A stretch of 55,305 nucleotides of DNA from Campylobacterales bacterium. Lineage in GTDB: Bacteria > Campylobacterota > Campylobacteria > Campylobacterales > JALSKU01. The notes beneath the pieces are model-generated. The model had not been told where the DNA came from and did not search any database. It was given only the letters and a program-made list of their open reading frames with translations. Within the stretch, counting starts at the first letter, position 1. The number at the start of each line of letters is the position of its first letter. Made by a program: the position numbers and the translations under genes. Of the stretch, positions 1 through 9,602 are shown piece by piece. The DNA is taken from contig JAMOOV010000050.1 of the NCBI GenBank assembly GCA_027065125.1, positions 1-55,305 of the forward strand. Direction: 5' to 3'.

Positions 1-563
1 GTGAAGGTAATTTTATAGCACTTGATGCCAAGATAGGATTTGACGATAATGCTCTTTATAGACATCCTGATATAGAAGCTATGAGAGATCTTAGCGAAGA
101 GGTTCCGACTGAAACAGAAGCTAAGAAATATGGTCTAAGCTATATAAAACTTGACGGTGATGTAGGATGTATGGTAAACGGAGCTGGACTTGCTATGGGT
201 ACTATGGATACTATAAACTATGTAGGCGGAACTCCTGCAAACTTTCTTGATGTGGGCGGTGGAGCCAATCCTGAAACCGTTGCAAAAGGTTTTGAGATCA
301 TCTTAAGTGATCCAAATGTTAAGTCAATATTTGTAAATATTTTCGGCGGAATTGTAAGATGCGACAGGATTGCAAACGGTATCATAGAAGCAACAAAAAA
401 AGTTGATGTTCATGTTCCGGTGGTAGTAAGACTTGATGGCACGAATGCTCCGGAAGCCGAAGAGATTTTGAAAAATTCAAACATAAGCAATATCATAAGT
501 GCTACCGATCTACTTGACGGAGCAAAAAAAGCGGTAGCAGCGGCAAGAGGAGAGTTAGCATGA
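1..563 (+). CDS. sucC: Succinyl-CoA synthetase beta subunit, 3' part (ADP/GDP-forming)
   Basis: The open frame enters at the window edge (first whole codon at base 3) and reads to a TGA at 561-563, so the N-terminal ATP-grasp part is missing. The visible C-terminal part has the glycine-rich [13 protein letters not shown] and [13 protein letters not shown] motifs of the SucC ligase domain, which pairs with SucD to interconvert succinyl-CoA and succinate with nucleotide phosphorylation. An internal ATG at 81 is not the true start, because typical SucC sequence ([20 protein letters not shown]) lies upstream of it. The stop overlaps the sucD start by 4 bases (ATGA), implying translational coupling. 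Next to oorDABC the pair fits the TCA or reverse TCA step between 2-oxoglutarate and succinate. Confidence 0.95.
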   Translation, partial: EGNFIALDAKIGFDDNALYRHPDIEAMRDLSEEVPTETEAKKYGLSYIKLDGDVGCMVNGAGLAMGTMDTINYVGGTPANFLDVGGGANPETVAKGFEIILSDPNVKSIFVNIFGGIVRCDRIANGIIEATKKVDVHVPVVVRLDGTNAPEAEEILKNSNISNIISATDLLDGAKKAVAAARGELA

Positions 564-1435
564 GTATTTTAGTAAATAAAGATACAAAAGTAATAGTTCA
601 AGGTTTTACCGGTAAAGAGGGTAGTTTTCATGCTGAACAGTGTTTGGCATACGGTACCAAGATAGTAGGCGGTGTAACTCCCGGGAAAGGTGGTATAACT
701 CACCTTGGTCAACCTGTCTTCAATACTGTTAAAGAAGCGGTTAAAGAAACAGGTGCAACTGTAAGTATGATATTTGTTCCACCTGCTTTTGTAGCTGATG
801 CGGTTATGGAGGCAGCTGATGCAGGTATCGAGCTTGGAGTTATCATCACCGAAGGTGCTCCTGTACAAGATATGATGAAGGCAAAAGCTTATGCTACTAA
901 AAACGGCATGAAAACTATAGGGCCTAATTGTCCCGGTATTGTAACTGCCGAAGAGTGCAAGATAGGTATTATGCCCGGAATGATATTTAAAAAAGGTGTA
1001 GTCGGACTTATCTCAAAAAGCGGTACTTTAACTTATGAGGCGGCAAATCAAGTTTGTGTAGAGGGTCATGGTATAACAACTGCCGTAGGTATAGGCGGAG
1101 ATCCTATCATAGGTCTTAGTTATCTACAACTTTTACCTATGTTCGAAAATGATCCCGAAACAAAAGCTATCGTTATGATAGGTGAGATAGGTGGCGACCT
1201 TGAGATTCAAGCAGCAAAATATATAAAAGAGCATATTACTAAACCGGTTGTTGCTTTTATAGCAGGTCAAACCGCTCCGAAAGGAAAAAGAATGGGGCAT
1301 GCCGGAGCTATCGTAAGCGGTAGTAGCGGTACTGCTAAAGAAAAAATGGATGCTCTTGAGGCTGCGGGAGTAAAAGTTGTCGTTAGTCCGGCTGAAATCG
1401 GAAAAGCTGTTAGCGAAGTAATGAGTAAAAATTAA
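560..1435 (+). CDS. sucD: Succinyl-CoA synthetase alpha subunit
   Basis: A 291-residue protein, the usual SucD length. It starts with the CoA-binding Rossmann domain ([17 protein letters not shown], residues about 12-28) and carries the phosphohistidine loop [18 protein letters not shown], with the His near residue 247, corresponding to His246 of the E. coli enzyme. SucD accepts the phosphoryl group and binds CoA; the beta subunit supplies the nucleotide site. The ATG overlaps the sucC stop. The next gene, oorD, follows after 14 bases, so sucCD and oorDABC are probably one transcript, giving coordinated supply and use of succinyl-CoA. Confidence 0.97.
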   Translation: MSILVNKDTKVIVQGFTGKEGSFHAEQCLAYGTKIVGGVTPGKGGITHLGQPVFNTVKEAVKETGATVSMIFVPPAFVADAVMEAADAGIELGVIITEGAPVQDMMKAKAYATKNGMKTIGPNCPGIVTAEECKIGIMPGMIFKKGVVGLISKSGTLTYEAANQVCVEGHGITTAVGIGGDPIIGLSYLQLLPMFENDPETKAIVMIGEIGGDLEIQAAKYIKEHITKPVVAFIAGQTAPKGKRMGHAGAIVSGSSGTAKEKMDALEAAGVKVVVSPAEIGKAVSEVMSKN

Positions 1436-1449
1436 TAAGAGGAGAGAGT

Positions 1450-1767
1450 ATGAGTAATATGAAAGCTCCGGAAAATACACCGGTTTGGGTGGATACAAGC
1501 AGATGTAAAGCTTGTGATATATGTGTTGAAATGTGTCCTGCGGGAGTGCTGGCTATGGTTCCTGCGGATACTACGATACTTGGAGCAACTATATCTGTTG
1601 AACACCCTGAGGCTTGTATAGGCTGTAGAGATTGTGAACTTCATTGTCCCGATTTTGCGATATATGTTGCTGAAAGAAGTGAAGTAAAGTTTGCAAAATT
1701 GACACCTGAAGCTAAAGCAAGAGCTGAAGCTATAAAGAAAAATCATTATATGAAATTAAGTGCTTAA
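1450..1767 (+). CDS. oorD: 2-oxoglutarate:acceptor oxidoreductase, delta (ferredoxin) subunit
   Basis: A 105-residue ferredoxin-like subunit with two CxxCxxCxxxCP clusters at about residues 19-30 and 56-67, each able to bind one [4Fe-4S]. In the four-subunit OorDABC enzyme this subunit passes electrons between the thiamine-diphosphate site and a soluble carrier. A GGAGAG ribosome site at about 1441-1446 precedes the ATG. The gene order D-A-B-C immediately after sucCD is the arrangement seen for the Campylobacter/Helicobacter 2-oxoglutarate:acceptor oxidoreductase, which favours 2-oxoglutarate over pyruvate as substrate; that assignment is by family and context. Confidence 0.93.
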   Translation: MSNMKAPENTPVWVDTSRCKACDICVEMCPAGVLAMVPADTTILGATISVEHPEACIGCRDCELHCPDFAIYVAERSEVKFAKLTPEAKARAEAIKKNHYMKLSA

Positions 1768-1776
1768 GGAGAATTG

Positions 1777-2904
1777 ATGGCAAGAGAAGTTATTTCAACG
1801 GGAAATAAGCTCGCCGCCCAAGCAGCGGTAGAGTGCGGATGTAGATTTTTTGGTGGCTATCCTTTGACTCCTTCAAGTGAAGTTGCTCATGATAGTAGTG
1901 TATTGTTGCCAAAAGTAGGTGGTAAATTTATACAGATGGAAGATGAGATAGGCGGTATCTCTGTGGCTCTTGGAGCTTCTATGAGCGGTGTAAAAGCGAT
2001 GACTGCTACAAGTGGACCGGGAATTAGTTTGAAGTCTGAACAGATAGGATATGCTTTTATAGCTGAGATTCCTTTGGTTATTGTAAATGTTATGAGAGGC
2101 GGACCAAGTACAGGTCTTCCTACAAGAGTTTCTCAAGCAGATATTGGACAAGCAAAATATCCAACTCATGGCGACTATGCTTCTATAGCTCTTTGTCCGG
2201 GAAGTTTGGAAGAAGCTTATACTGAAACTGTTAGAGCATTTAATCTTGCTGAAAAATATATGACACCGGTATTTGTTTTGCTTGATGAAACATTGGGGCA
2301 TATGCAAGGAAAGGCTATACTTCCGGATATAGAAGAGCTTGAGATAATAAATAGAGAAGAGTTTACAGGTGATCCAAAAGATTATCTTCCTTATGATGCT
2401 CCTATGGATAAACCGGCAGTTTTAAACCCTTTCTTTAAAGGATATAAATACCATGTAACAGGACTTCATCACGGATCTACCGGATTTCCTACCGAAGATG
2501 CTGAGCAATGTGAATTTAATATAGAAAGACTTACCGGTAAGATAAATAATAATGTTGAAGATATAGTATCTTACGAAGAGTACAAGCTTGATGATGCTGA
2601 AGTTTGTATCATAGCATACGGAAGTATCAGTAGAGGTGCAAAAGAGGCGGTTGAAAAACTAAGAGAAGATGGTATAAAAGCCGGACTTTTTAGACCTATT
2701 ACTATTTGGCCAAGTCCTCAGGCAAAATTAAAAGAGATAGGTGAGAGATTTGAGAAGATTTTTGTAACCGAGCTAAATATGGGTCAATATCTTGAAGAGA
2801 TTCAAAGAGTTACAAAAAGAGATGATTTTAAAACTCTACATAAAGCAAACGGAAGACCTATCGCACCAAGTGAAATGGTAGCAAAAGTTAAGGAGATGTT
2901 CTAA
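1777..2904 (+). CDS. oorA: 2-oxoglutarate:acceptor oxidoreductase, alpha subunit
   Basis: A 375-residue subunit containing the N-terminal domain of the pyruvate/2-oxoacid:ferredoxin oxidoreductase alpha family (GGYPLTPSSEV near residues 25-35, then the ATSGPGISLKSEQ segment) and the transketolase C-terminal-like domain (EVCIIAYGSISRGAKEAVE). I chose the ATG at 1777 over an in-frame TTG at 1774 because AAGGAG at 1766-1771 then sits at a better distance. Together with OorB it forms the thiamine-diphosphate core that interconverts 2-oxoglutarate plus CoA with succinyl-CoA plus CO2 and reduced carrier. The stop overlaps oorB by one base (TAATG). Confidence 0.95.
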   Translation: MAREVISTGNKLAAQAAVECGCRFFGGYPLTPSSEVAHDSSVLLPKVGGKFIQMEDEIGGISVALGASMSGVKAMTATSGPGISLKSEQIGYAFIAEIPLVIVNVMRGGPSTGLPTRVSQADIGQAKYPTHGDYASIALCPGSLEEAYTETVRAFNLAEKYMTPVFVLLDETLGHMQGKAILPDIEELEIINREEFTGDPKDYLPYDAPMDKPAVLNPFFKGYKYHVTGLHHGSTGFPTEDAEQCEFNIERLTGKINNNVEDIVSYEEYKLDDAEVCIIAYGSISRGAKEAVEKLREDGIKAGLFRPITIWPSPQAKLKEIGERFEKIFVTELNMGQYLEEIQRVTKRDDFKTLHKANGRPIAPSEMVAKVKEMF

Positions 2905-3734
2905 TGGCTTTTAATTATGATAAATATTTAAGAACGGATAAGATGCCAACACTTTGGTGTTGGGGATGTGGTGACGGAGTTATACTAAAGTCTATCATAA
3001 GAGCTATAGATAAGCTTGGATGGGATATGGATGATGTTTGTGTTGTTTCCGGTATAGGATGTAGCGGAAGACTTAGTTCTTATGTTAACTGCAATACGGT
3101 TCACACTACTCACGGAAGAGCGATAGCTTATGCAACAGGTATCAAACTTGCAAACCCTGATAAGCATGTTATAGTTGTTACCGGCGACGGCGATGGTTTA
3201 GCAATAGGCGGTAATCATACAATCCATGGATGTAGAAGAAATATTGATCTAAATCATGTTGTTATCAATAACTTTATATATGGTTTGACAAACTCTCAAA
3301 CAAGTCCTACTACTCCTCAGGGAATGTGGACGGTAACTATGCAGTATGGAAATATAGATCCTACATTTGATGCTTGTAAATTGGCTGAAGGTGCGGGAGC
3401 TACTTTTATAGCAAGAGAGAGTGTTTTGGATCCTAAAAAACTTGAGAAAATTTTTGTAGATGGTTTTACTCATAAAGGATACTCTTTCTTTGATATTTTT
3501 TCAAACTGTCACATAAATCTTGGAAGAAAAAATAAAATGGGAGAGGCTGCTCAGTGTCTTAACTGGATAGATGGCAGAACAGTTCCCAAAAGAAAATTTG
3601 ATGCTTTAAGTGAAGAGGAAAAAGTAGATAAATTCCCAACAGGAGTTTTGAAAAAAGTTGAACAGCCGGAGTATTGTGAACTTTATGATAAAGTTATCGA
3701 AGCTGCTCAAACAAAATCAAAAGTTAAATTATAA
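2904..3734 (+). CDS. oorB: 2-oxoglutarate:acceptor oxidoreductase, beta subunit
   Basis: A 276-residue beta subunit. It has the TLWCWGCGDG segment near residues 16-25, whose cysteines help bind a [4Fe-4S] cluster, and the thiamine-diphosphate/Mg site VTGDGDGLAIGGNH...NN near residues 92-120. The TSPTTPQG motif following the cofactor site is typical of 2-oxoacid oxidoreductase beta subunits. It provides cofactor binding for reversible oxidative decarboxylation of 2-oxoglutarate and acts in the cytoplasm. It is tightly packed between oorA (1-base overlap) and oorC (10-base gap with an AAGGAG site). Confidence 0.95.
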   Translation: MAFNYDKYLRTDKMPTLWCWGCGDGVILKSIIRAIDKLGWDMDDVCVVSGIGCSGRLSSYVNCNTVHTTHGRAIAYATGIKLANPDKHVIVVTGDGDGLAIGGNHTIHGCRRNIDLNHVVINNFIYGLTNSQTSPTTPQGMWTVTMQYGNIDPTFDACKLAEGAGATFIARESVLDPKKLEKIFVDGFTHKGYSFFDIFSNCHINLGRKNKMGEAAQCLNWIDGRTVPKRKFDALSEEEKVDKFPTGVLKKVEQPEYCELYDKVIEAAQTKSKVKL

Positions 3735-3744
3735 GGAGAATTAC

Positions 3745-4305
3745 ATGAGACATCAATTAAGATTTACAGGTGTTGGTGGTCAAGGTGTTCTCCTTGCGGG
3801 AGAGATTTTGGCTGCGGCTAAGATAAAAGAGGGCGGATATGGTGTAAAGGCTGCAACTTATACTTCTCAAGTTAGAGGAGGACCTACGAAGGTTGATATC
3901 TTGCTTGACGACAAAGAGATACTCTATCCTTATGCAAATGAAGGAGAGATAGAGTTTATGTTATCTGTTGCTCAAGTAAGCTATAACTCTTTTAAAAGTG
4001 GTGTAAAAGAGGGTGGCATTATTGTAATTGATCCTAAGCTAGTTCATCCTACCGATGAAGATAGAAAAAAGTGGAGGATATATGAAATACCTCTTATCAC
4101 CATAGCTAAAGAAGAGGTGGGAAATGTTGTAACTCAATCTGTTGTGGCACTTGGTATAACACTAACTATGACAAAAGTTATGGACAGAGATTTTGTTTTC
4201 AATACAATGATAGAGAAAGTTCCTCCAAAATTTGTAGAGTTAAATAAAAAAGCTTTTGAGGTGGGTGAGAAATATGCCCTTGAAGCTCTTGAAAAAGAAA
4301 AATAG
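3745..4305 (+). CDS. oorC: 2-oxoglutarate:acceptor oxidoreductase, gamma subunit
   Basis: The ATG at 3745, preceded by AAGGAG at 3733-3738, gives a 186-residue protein starting MRHQLRFTGVGGQGVLLAGE, the family's usual N-terminus. An upstream in-frame ATG at 3658 lies inside oorB and is rejected. The GxGGQGxxxAGxxLxxA motif and the later TYTSQVRGGPTKVD segment mark the gamma domain, which contributes to the CoA/substrate site of 2-oxoacid:acceptor oxidoreductases. It is the last gene of the sucCD-oorDABC set: an 11-bp inverted repeat follows its stop and the next gene is convergent. Confidence 0.95.
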   Translation: MRHQLRFTGVGGQGVLLAGEILAAAKIKEGGYGVKAATYTSQVRGGPTKVDILLDDKEILYPYANEGEIEFMLSVAQVSYNSFKSGVKEGGIIVIDPKLVHPTDEDRKKWRIYEIPLITIAKEEVGNVVTQSVVALGITLTMTKVMDRDFVFNTMIEKVPPKFVELNKKAFEVGEKYALEALEKEK

Positions 4306-4317
4306 TATTTTGATATT

Positions 4318-4347
4318 AGCATAATCCCTTTTTATAGGGATTATGCT
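4318..4347. terminator. Bidirectional hairpin between oorC and the convergent GGDEF gene
   Basis: A perfect 11-bp inverted repeat, AGCATAATCCC (4318-4328) and GGGATTATGCT (4337-4347), with an 8-base T-rich loop. It starts 13 bases after the oorC stop and its right arm covers the stop codon of the convergent GGDEF gene, so one structure could serve both transcripts. Neither side has a strong T-tract, so whether it terminates intrinsically is inference. Confidence 0.6.
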
Positions 4348-5582
4348 ATCTCTACTCTATTTCTTCCACTATTTTTCGCTTCATAAAGAGCTTCATCCGC
4401 TTTTTTCAAAATATCTTCTATCTTATCACCATCTTCTTTGAAAGCAACTCCTATCGAAACAGTCATTTTAATTTTCTCGTTATTTACTGCTACTATTTTT
4501 TCTGATATGATTCTTCTTATCTTTACAAAAAATCCTACTGCACTTTTTTTATCAATATTTCTTAAGGCTATACAAAATTCTTCCCCGCCAAATCTCGCTA
4601 CTATATCGGAGCCTTTTGTTTCGTTTTTTAATACTTTGGCAATCTCTTTTATAACTTCATCTCCTACATCATGACCATATCTATCATTTATCTTTTTAAA
4701 ATGATCTATATCGAGCATACCGATTGCAAAACCGTTTTTATCTTTTAAAAAATCTTCTATATTGTCAAAAAAGTATCTTCTATTGTAGAGATCGGTTAAA
4801 AAGTCAAGATGAGCCATATTTGTCATTTTGGTAATATATTCTTTAGCTTCAATCATATTATGAACTCTACATATCAACTCTTCATCGCTAAAAGGTTTGT
4901 TGATAAAATCGTTTGCTCCTATTTTTAAAAATTTTGCCGATATTAATTGCTCATTGCTACTTGTTACGGAGATTATGATAAGTTGGTTTTTATCATATTT
5001 TTTTCTTATCTCTTTGGTCAATTCAAGTCCATTTATGACCGGCATATTATAATCTGTCAAGATAAGTTCAATATCAGGATTGCTTTCCAGATAATTTAAA
5101 GCTTCTTCTCCATGTGCGGCAACTATAACTTTAAACATCTGTTTTTCCAACACTTTTTTTATCTTATTTCTTATTACTTGAGAATCGTCCACAACCATAA
5201 CTTTTATATATCTATTTTTAGATAATCTTTTAATAAGAGAAAATATATAATTCACATCATCCATATTGCCTTTATATACATAGTCAATGATATTTTTAGA
5301 TATCATCTCTTCTCTAATATTGTCATCAATCGTACCTGTAAGTATTATTGAAGGGATATTATATGAGAGGATAAAGTCCACAATTTCACCATTTGGAGCA
5401 TCGGGTAAATTCAAATCAAGAAGAGCAATAAAAAAGTCATCATTATCCTCTAAAATCTCTTCAGCCTCTCTGTAACTGTAAGCCTGTATTACTTCATAGT
5501 TTAAATTTTGCTCCATTTTTCTTCTTACCAAATTGGAAAGTGCCTTGTTGTCCTCTACAAGTAAAATTCTCTCTTTTATCAT
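4341..5582 (-). CDS. Diguanylate cyclase response regulator, REC-REC-GGDEF (PleD-like layout)
   Basis: A 413-residue protein with two receiver domains and an output cyclase. REC1 (about 1-115) has LLVEDN and the phospho-acceptor Asp in LLDLNLPD. REC2 (about 127-245) has VMVVDDSQ, LTDYNMP and the INKPF lysine. The GGDEF domain (about 255-413) carries GMLDIDHFKKINDRYGHDVG and an intact GGEEF active site at 332-336, so it should make cyclic di-GMP from two GTP. The inhibitory I-site normally reads RxxD just before the active site; here it is KGSD, with Lys for Arg, so product inhibition may be weakened. The start overlaps the stop of the upstream HIT gene (ATGA), indicating coupled translation. 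No histidine kinase lies beside it. Confidence 0.92.
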   Translation of the reverse strand: MIKERILLVEDNKALSNLVRRKMEQNLNYEVIQAYSYREAEEILEDNDDFFIALLDLNLPDAPNGEIVDFILSYNIPSIILTGTIDDNIREEMISKNIIDYVYKGNMDDVNYIFSLIKRLSKNRYIKVMVVDDSQVIRNKIKKVLEKQMFKVIVAAHGEEALNYLESNPDIELILTDYNMPVINGLELTKEIRKKYDKNQLIIISVTSSNEQLISAKFLKIGANDFINKPFSDEELICRVHNMIEAKEYITKMTNMAHLDFLTDLYNRRYFFDNIEDFLKDKNGFAIGMLDIDHFKKINDRYGHDVGDEVIKEIAKVLKNETKGSDIVARFGGEEFCIALRNIDKKSAVGFFVKIRRIISEKIVAVNNEKIKMTVSIGVAFKEDGDKIEDILKKADEALYEAKNSGRNRVEIA

Positions 5583-5947
5583 AATTTCTCCAGTAAAAGT
5601 TTTATAAAAGTATCAAAATCAGGTAGTTTCAGTTTGGAATCTCTCTGTTTTTTACCCCACATAGGTTCAGGAAAATGGGAATCATTTTTAAATCTTGCCA
5701 TAATATGTATATGAAGTTTTGGTAGATAGTTTCCAAATATTGCTATATTTATCTTTTCAGGCTTATAATACTCAATCATAGTTTTTTCTACTATCAATAC
5801 AACATTGAACAATCTTTCTCTTGTTTGCTTATCACAATCAGATAACTCCTTGCAATTTTGTTTTGAAAATATCTTTAACCAAGGTATTTCGGAATCTTCT
5901 TTGACGATATATAATAAACTATTTTCATACAATTTTACACTATCCAC
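5579..5947 (-). CDS. HIT-family nucleotide-binding protein (Ap4A hydrolase-like subgroup)
   Basis: A 122-residue protein starting at a GTG (5947-5945). The histidine-triad region reads PKLHIHIMARFKND (K77, H79, H81). Relative to the canonical HxHxHxx, the first His is Lys, while the middle, catalytic His is kept. From memory, a proteobacterial subgroup with Q/K-L-H-x-H-x-x-ARF and a downstream FPEPMWG motif has this form; the FPEPMWG motif is present here. Such proteins hydrolyse or transfer nucleotidyl groups, for example on diadenosine polyphosphates. The substrate is unknown. It is the first gene of a two-gene operon with the GGDEF protein, 4-base overlap, with a TATAAT promoter about 30 bases upstream. 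Confidence 0.8.
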   Translation of the reverse strand: MDSVKLYENSLLYIVKEDSEIPWLKIFSKQNCKELSDCDKQTRERLFNVVLIVEKTMIEYYKPEKINIAIFGNYLPKLHIHIMARFKNDSHFPEPMWGKKQRDSKLKLPDFDTFIKLLLEKL

Positions 5948-6438
5948 ACTATTTCCAATAAATGTTCTTGATATAATTATACTTATTTTTTGTTGAAATT
6001 AAGATATATGCTGATAAAAATATAGCTAAAAATAGAAAAATTTATCTCTAATTGGACTGAAACTATTTCTTAGTTTTCTATATTTTTTAGCAATGGACTT
6101 CAAAGATATATAAGATAATATTATTTCATAAAACTTGTTTACACAAAGCAGGGTAAAATCATAATAATTTAAGACTTAATTAAGAATGTAGTGTCTAAAT
6201 ATTTTATAGAAGTCCGTATTTATGGACTTTAGAGAGGTTTCATGTTCTAAGTAGAAAATTGAATCCTGGGAATATTTGAGAATTAATTATTATAGATCAT
6301 ATGAGTGAATTGAAAGTACCGGATAATATCGGAGTATATCAAAAAGTAAAAAATAAAAAGTTTGGAAAAACTACTATTAAAATATCCGATTGATATTATA
6401 GAAGTTGCTACTGTCGTTATTGTTATTTTTGTTGTTTG
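5948..6438. other. 491-bp gap without a convincing gene
   Basis: The gap holds the HIT-GGDEF promoter at its left end and then AT-rich sequence with scattered stops. A short hairpin, AAGTCC (6210-6215) and GGACTT (6224-6229), lacks a T-tract. A 30-codon ORF from the ATG at 6301 has no ribosome site; its stop is followed in the +1 frame by a short hydrophobic reading that ends in the downstream gene's 3' region. The segment may be the remains of a lost gene, but I recognise no family. Confidence 0.5.
5976..5981 (-). promoter_or_regulatory. Candidate -10 box for the HIT-GGDEF operon
   Basis: On the minus strand, AGTATAATTATA places a TATAAT hexamer at 5981-5976, about 29 bases upstream of the GTG start. 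AT-rich sequence lies further upstream, as in Campylobacterota sigma-70 promoters, which rely on the -10 rather than a defined -35. Confidence 0.5.
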
Positions 6439-6774
6439 CTATTTTTTAGGTATTTCATACAGATAATTGGCTATACCTTTTAAAGTATCTTTGTCTATCC
6501 CAAGATCAGGCATAAGTCCGTAGTGCTTTACAGCTTTTGGGAATAGGGCGGTTTTTTTATCGGGAGAGGCTACCCAGTTTGATAGATGAGAGACAAACTC
6601 CTCTTTTTTCGGGTATTTGGCTTTGTACCTTTTTGCCACTCTGTTTATAAACGGTGCAGAGTCCTCATCGGTGGCATTGTGACAAGCTCTGCAATTTCCG
6701 TCAAATATGGTTTCGTAAATCCCTGCCGAATACAAAGAGGAAATAAGCAAGGAAATAAGAGCTACTTTTCCCAT
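6439..6774 (-). CDS. Small periplasmic monoheme c-type cytochrome
   Basis: A 111-residue protein with an N-terminal signal peptide ([17 protein letters not shown]), one CRACH heme-c motif near residues 29-33 and a probable axial Met in YGLMPDLG near the C-terminus. The mature part is about 94 residues, the size of class I cytochromes c that shuttle electrons in the periplasm. The ATG lies inside the 3' end of cysS, in a different frame, with a 13-base overlap, so it is probably co-transcribed with cysS. The redox partner is unknown. Confidence 0.88.
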   Translation of the reverse strand: MGKVALISLLISSLYSAGIYETIFDGNCRACHNATDEDSAPFINRVAKRYKAKYPKKEEFVSHLSNWVASPDKKTALFPKAVKHYGLMPDLGIDKDTLKGIANYLYEIPKK

Positions 6775-8147
6775 ACCGTTCCTTTTGGTGTATCCATGAT
6801 CTTTATATCCATACTCAAAAGCTCATCTCGTATCTTATCCGCTTTTTGATAATCTTTGGCTTTTTTGGCTTCATCTCTCTCTTGCAAAAGAGTCTCTATC
6901 TTCTCTTTTTCCTCTTTTGAGATACCGAGTTGAAAATACTCATAAGCATCCATAAGCCCTATACCAAGCACTCTTGAGATAAGTTCCAAGTTGGCAACTA
7001 TCTCTTTTTGAAAAGCTTTATCTTTTGGATTTTTATCGAGTTTGTCATTTGCAAAAGAGGTCATTTTATCTATCACACTCAAAGCTTTTGAGATGTTCAG
7101 ATCGTCGCTTAAAGCCTCTAAAAGATCACTTTTAAACTCTTTTTGCGGTGCAGAAGCTTTTTTGTCATAAACTCTTTTTTTGAGTCTATATATCTTATCG
7201 AGTCTTTTTTTTGAGTCAAGCAAGTCTATCTCATTGAAGTTAAAATTGCTTCGGTAATGGGTAGAAAGTAGATAAAATCTCAATATCTCTCCATCATAAG
7301 CCTTTAGAGCATCTTTGGTAAAAAAGCTATTGCCAAGCGATTTACTCATCTTTTCGCCATTTATATTGACAAAACTGTTATGCATCCAATATTTAGATAG
7401 TGTTTGGTCGGTAGCACATCTTGTTTGAGCTGCCTCATTTTCGTGGTGAGGAAAAAAGAGATCTGCTCCGCCTCCGTGAATGTCTATCTGATACTCTCCT
7501 TCGTTTGCGATATGCTTTTTTATCATACAAGAGCACTCTATATGCCATCCAGGTCGCCCCTCTCCAAAAGGTGCATCATAGCTTGGTTCATCTGATTTTG
7601 GAAATTTCCAAAGAGCAAAATCCTTTTGATCTTTTTTTCCGAAATGGCATTCGACTCTATTTTGTGTATCTTCGTCAATTTTTTGACTTAAAGTTAGATA
7701 CTTTTTATCTTTTGTGGTGTCAAAATATATACCGTCATCAAGTTTATAGGCATACCCCTTATCAAGCAAAACAGAGACCATATCCACTATCTCCTCAATG
7801 GTTTCTGTGGCTTTTGGCTCTATGTCGGCATCAAGCACATTTAAAGCTCTCATGTCCTCTTTGTATCTTTGTATATAGTGTGTCGTTATCTCCGAGAGGC
7901 TTTGTCCGGTTTGATTCATCTTGTTTATGATCTTGTCGTCTATATCGGTAAAATTTTTGACAAAAATTACTTTATAGCCAAGCTCTTTTAAAACCCTTCT
8001 TAAAAGATCAAAGACTATAGAGCTTCTGGCATGTCCTAAGTGAGCATCGTCATATACGGTAGGTCCGCAAACATACATGGATATTTTGCCGGGTACTATC
8101 GGCTCAAGTTTTACCTTTTTTTTAAGATGAGAGTCAAATATATGCAT
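6762..8147 (-). CDS. cysS: Cysteinyl-tRNA synthetase
   Basis: A 461-residue class I aminoacyl-tRNA synthetase of normal length. It has the zinc-ligand Cys27 in [10 protein letters not shown], the HLGH form of the HIGH motif at 36-39, the WHIECSCM segment with further zinc ligands, and the KMSKS loop ([10 protein letters not shown]) near residue 265. It charges tRNA-Cys in the cytoplasm. It overlaps murJ upstream by 14 bases and the cytochrome gene downstream by 13 bases, so the three genes form a compact minus-strand operon. Confidence 0.97.
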   Translation of the reverse strand: MHIFDSHLKKKVKLEPIVPGKISMYVCGPTVYDDAHLGHARSSIVFDLLRRVLKELGYKVIFVKNFTDIDDKIINKMNQTGQSLSEITTHYIQRYKEDMRALNVLDADIEPKATETIEEIVDMVSVLLDKGYAYKLDDGIYFDTTKDKKYLTLSQKIDEDTQNRVECHFGKKDQKDFALWKFPKSDEPSYDAPFGEGRPGWHIECSCMIKKHIANEGEYQIDIHGGGADLFFPHHENEAAQTRCATDQTLSKYWMHNSFVNINGEKMSKSLGNSFFTKDALKAYDGEILRFYLLSTHYRSNFNFNEIDLLDSKKRLDKIYRLKKRVYDKKASAPQKEFKSDLLEALSDDLNISKALSVIDKMTSFANDKLDKNPKDKAFQKEIVANLELISRVLGIGLMDAYEYFQLGISKEEKEKIETLLQERDEAKKAKDYQKADKIRDELLSMDIKIMDTPKGTVWEK

Positions 8148-9543
8148 CTATAAAATCCTTAAAAATAAATAGTATAATTACTTCAAAAAATAGCATCAAA
8201 ATAAGATATATCGCTTTTTTGTCGACAATTATATCTAAAAAGTGCTTCAAACCGAACTCTTTTATAGTCAAATAAAATAAAATAAAGCCCGAAACCGAAC
8301 TGGCGATCGCCAAACCCGCCGCTTTTAAAGGGATGATGAAAGCTAAAGAGAGGAGGATATTTACCCCAAGAGAAATAGATGAGATTTTGGCAGCTGTTTT
8401 TTGCTTGTGTAGAGAGTAGAGCCACAATGAGAATATCTTTGATAATCCAAAAGGCAATAATCCCACCATATACATACTTAATACAAAGGCACTTTTTGCG
8501 GTATCGACCGAAGTAAAAGCTCCTCTTTGAAAAAGAAGAAAAATGATCTCTTTTGAGAGTATCATACCGCCTACGGTTGATAAAGATAGCAAAAAAGCCA
8601 ATAGCCAAAAGCTCTCTTTTATCATTTCGTGGGCTTTTTGGGTATCTTTATTTTTTAAATATTTGGCAACTCTCGGAAATATGGCAACCGATACCGCTAT
8701 GGCAAAGAGTGCCAAAGGTAGCTGGAAGACTCTGTTGGCATAGTATAGATAGCTGATACTTCCGGCGGTTAAAAAAGTTGCAAGATAGGTATCTATAAAA
8801 GCTGATAGTTGAGCTGTGGAGTTGCCGAGGATAGATGGAAAAAAACGACTGTAAAAGTGGTTTAATTCATCTTTTAAATCATACTTTTTTCGTCTCAAGG
8901 CTTCAAAACCTACGATAAAGAGCCTATCAAGCCCCAACTTTTTTATCGCTATAAAGTGTGTTATAAGCTGTAAAATACCGCCGACAACTACGGCATAGCT
9001 CATGTAATAAACTATAACCTTAGAAGGCAATCCTTTGGAGAGGAGTAAAGAGCCTATGATGCTGATATTTAAAAGAGTCGTCGAAAAAGCGGTGGTAGCA
9101 AAATGATTTTTGTATTGAAGTAGAGTAGCAAGAAAGGTGACGAAAAATATAAGAATTAGATAGTAAAAGTTGATAGCCACCAAAGGTGCCGCCTCTTTGA
9201 TAACTTCAGGCGAAAAACCCATGGCTATAAACTTTGTAAAAAAGGTATCGAAAATATTAACTAAAGCGGTAAATACGGCAAGGATAGTTAAAAATCTTAT
9301 CAGTATGGATACTACAAAAGCTCCCTTGTTTTTAGACTTGGCAAAAGCGGGTAGAAAACTTTGGGTAAAAGCTCCTTCGGCAAATATCCTTCTAAAGAGA
9401 TTTGGCAGTTTAAAAGCTACGAAAAACATATCACTATATATGTTTGCTCCGAGTATCGAAGCGGTTAGTAAATCTCTGATAAGCCCGAAAACCCTTGAAG
9501 TTAGTATGCCAAAACTGTTTGTAAAGATTGATTTTAGAAACAT
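8134..9543 (-). CDS. murJ: Lipid II flippase MurJ (MviN)
   Basis: Starting at the ATG complementary to 9541-9543, the protein is 469 residues and begins [20 protein letters not shown], the usual MurJ N-terminus. Longer in-frame starts up to 9654 add an unlikely leader and run toward the divergent gene, so I reject them. It shows the GLIRDLL motif, many hydrophobic segments (a 14-helix MOP-superfamily fold is expected) and [13 protein letters not shown]. MurJ moves lipid-linked peptidoglycan precursor across the inner membrane, fitting the nearby ddl and murF genes. Confidence 0.94.
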   Translation of the reverse strand: MFLKSIFTNSFGILTSRVFGLIRDLLTASILGANIYSDMFFVAFKLPNLFRRIFAEGAFTQSFLPAFAKSKNKGAFVVSILIRFLTILAVFTALVNIFDTFFTKFIAMGFSPEVIKEAAPLVAINFYYLILIFFVTFLATLLQYKNHFATTAFSTTLLNISIIGSLLLSKGLPSKVIVYYMSYAVVVGGILQLITHFIAIKKLGLDRLFIVGFEALRRKKYDLKDELNHFYSRFFPSILGNSTAQLSAFIDTYLATFLTAGSISYLYYANRVFQLPLALFAIAVSVAIFPRVAKYLKNKDTQKAHEMIKESFWLLAFLLSLSTVGGMILSKEIIFLLFQRGAFTSVDTAKSAFVLSMYMVGLLPFGLSKIFSLWLYSLHKQKTAAKISSISLGVNILLSLAFIIPLKAAGLAIASSVSGFILFYLTIKEFGLKHFLDIIVDKKAIYLILMLFFEVIILFIFKDFIDAYI

Positions 9544-9602
9544 ATAATGTACTTTTTTATGAAATAATAGCAAAGATTTACTTAAATTTAATCTATTTTG
9601 AA

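Noticed and set aside
6189-6206. TAGTGTCTAAAT, similar to the IS fragment edge TAGTGTCAAATT at 17977
   Set aside because: Only about 11 of 12 loosely matched bases in AT-rich DNA and no transposase sequence nearby.
6301-6393. 30-codon ORF starting MSELKVPDNI
   Set aside because: No ribosome site and no recognisable family; kept only as part of the gap description.
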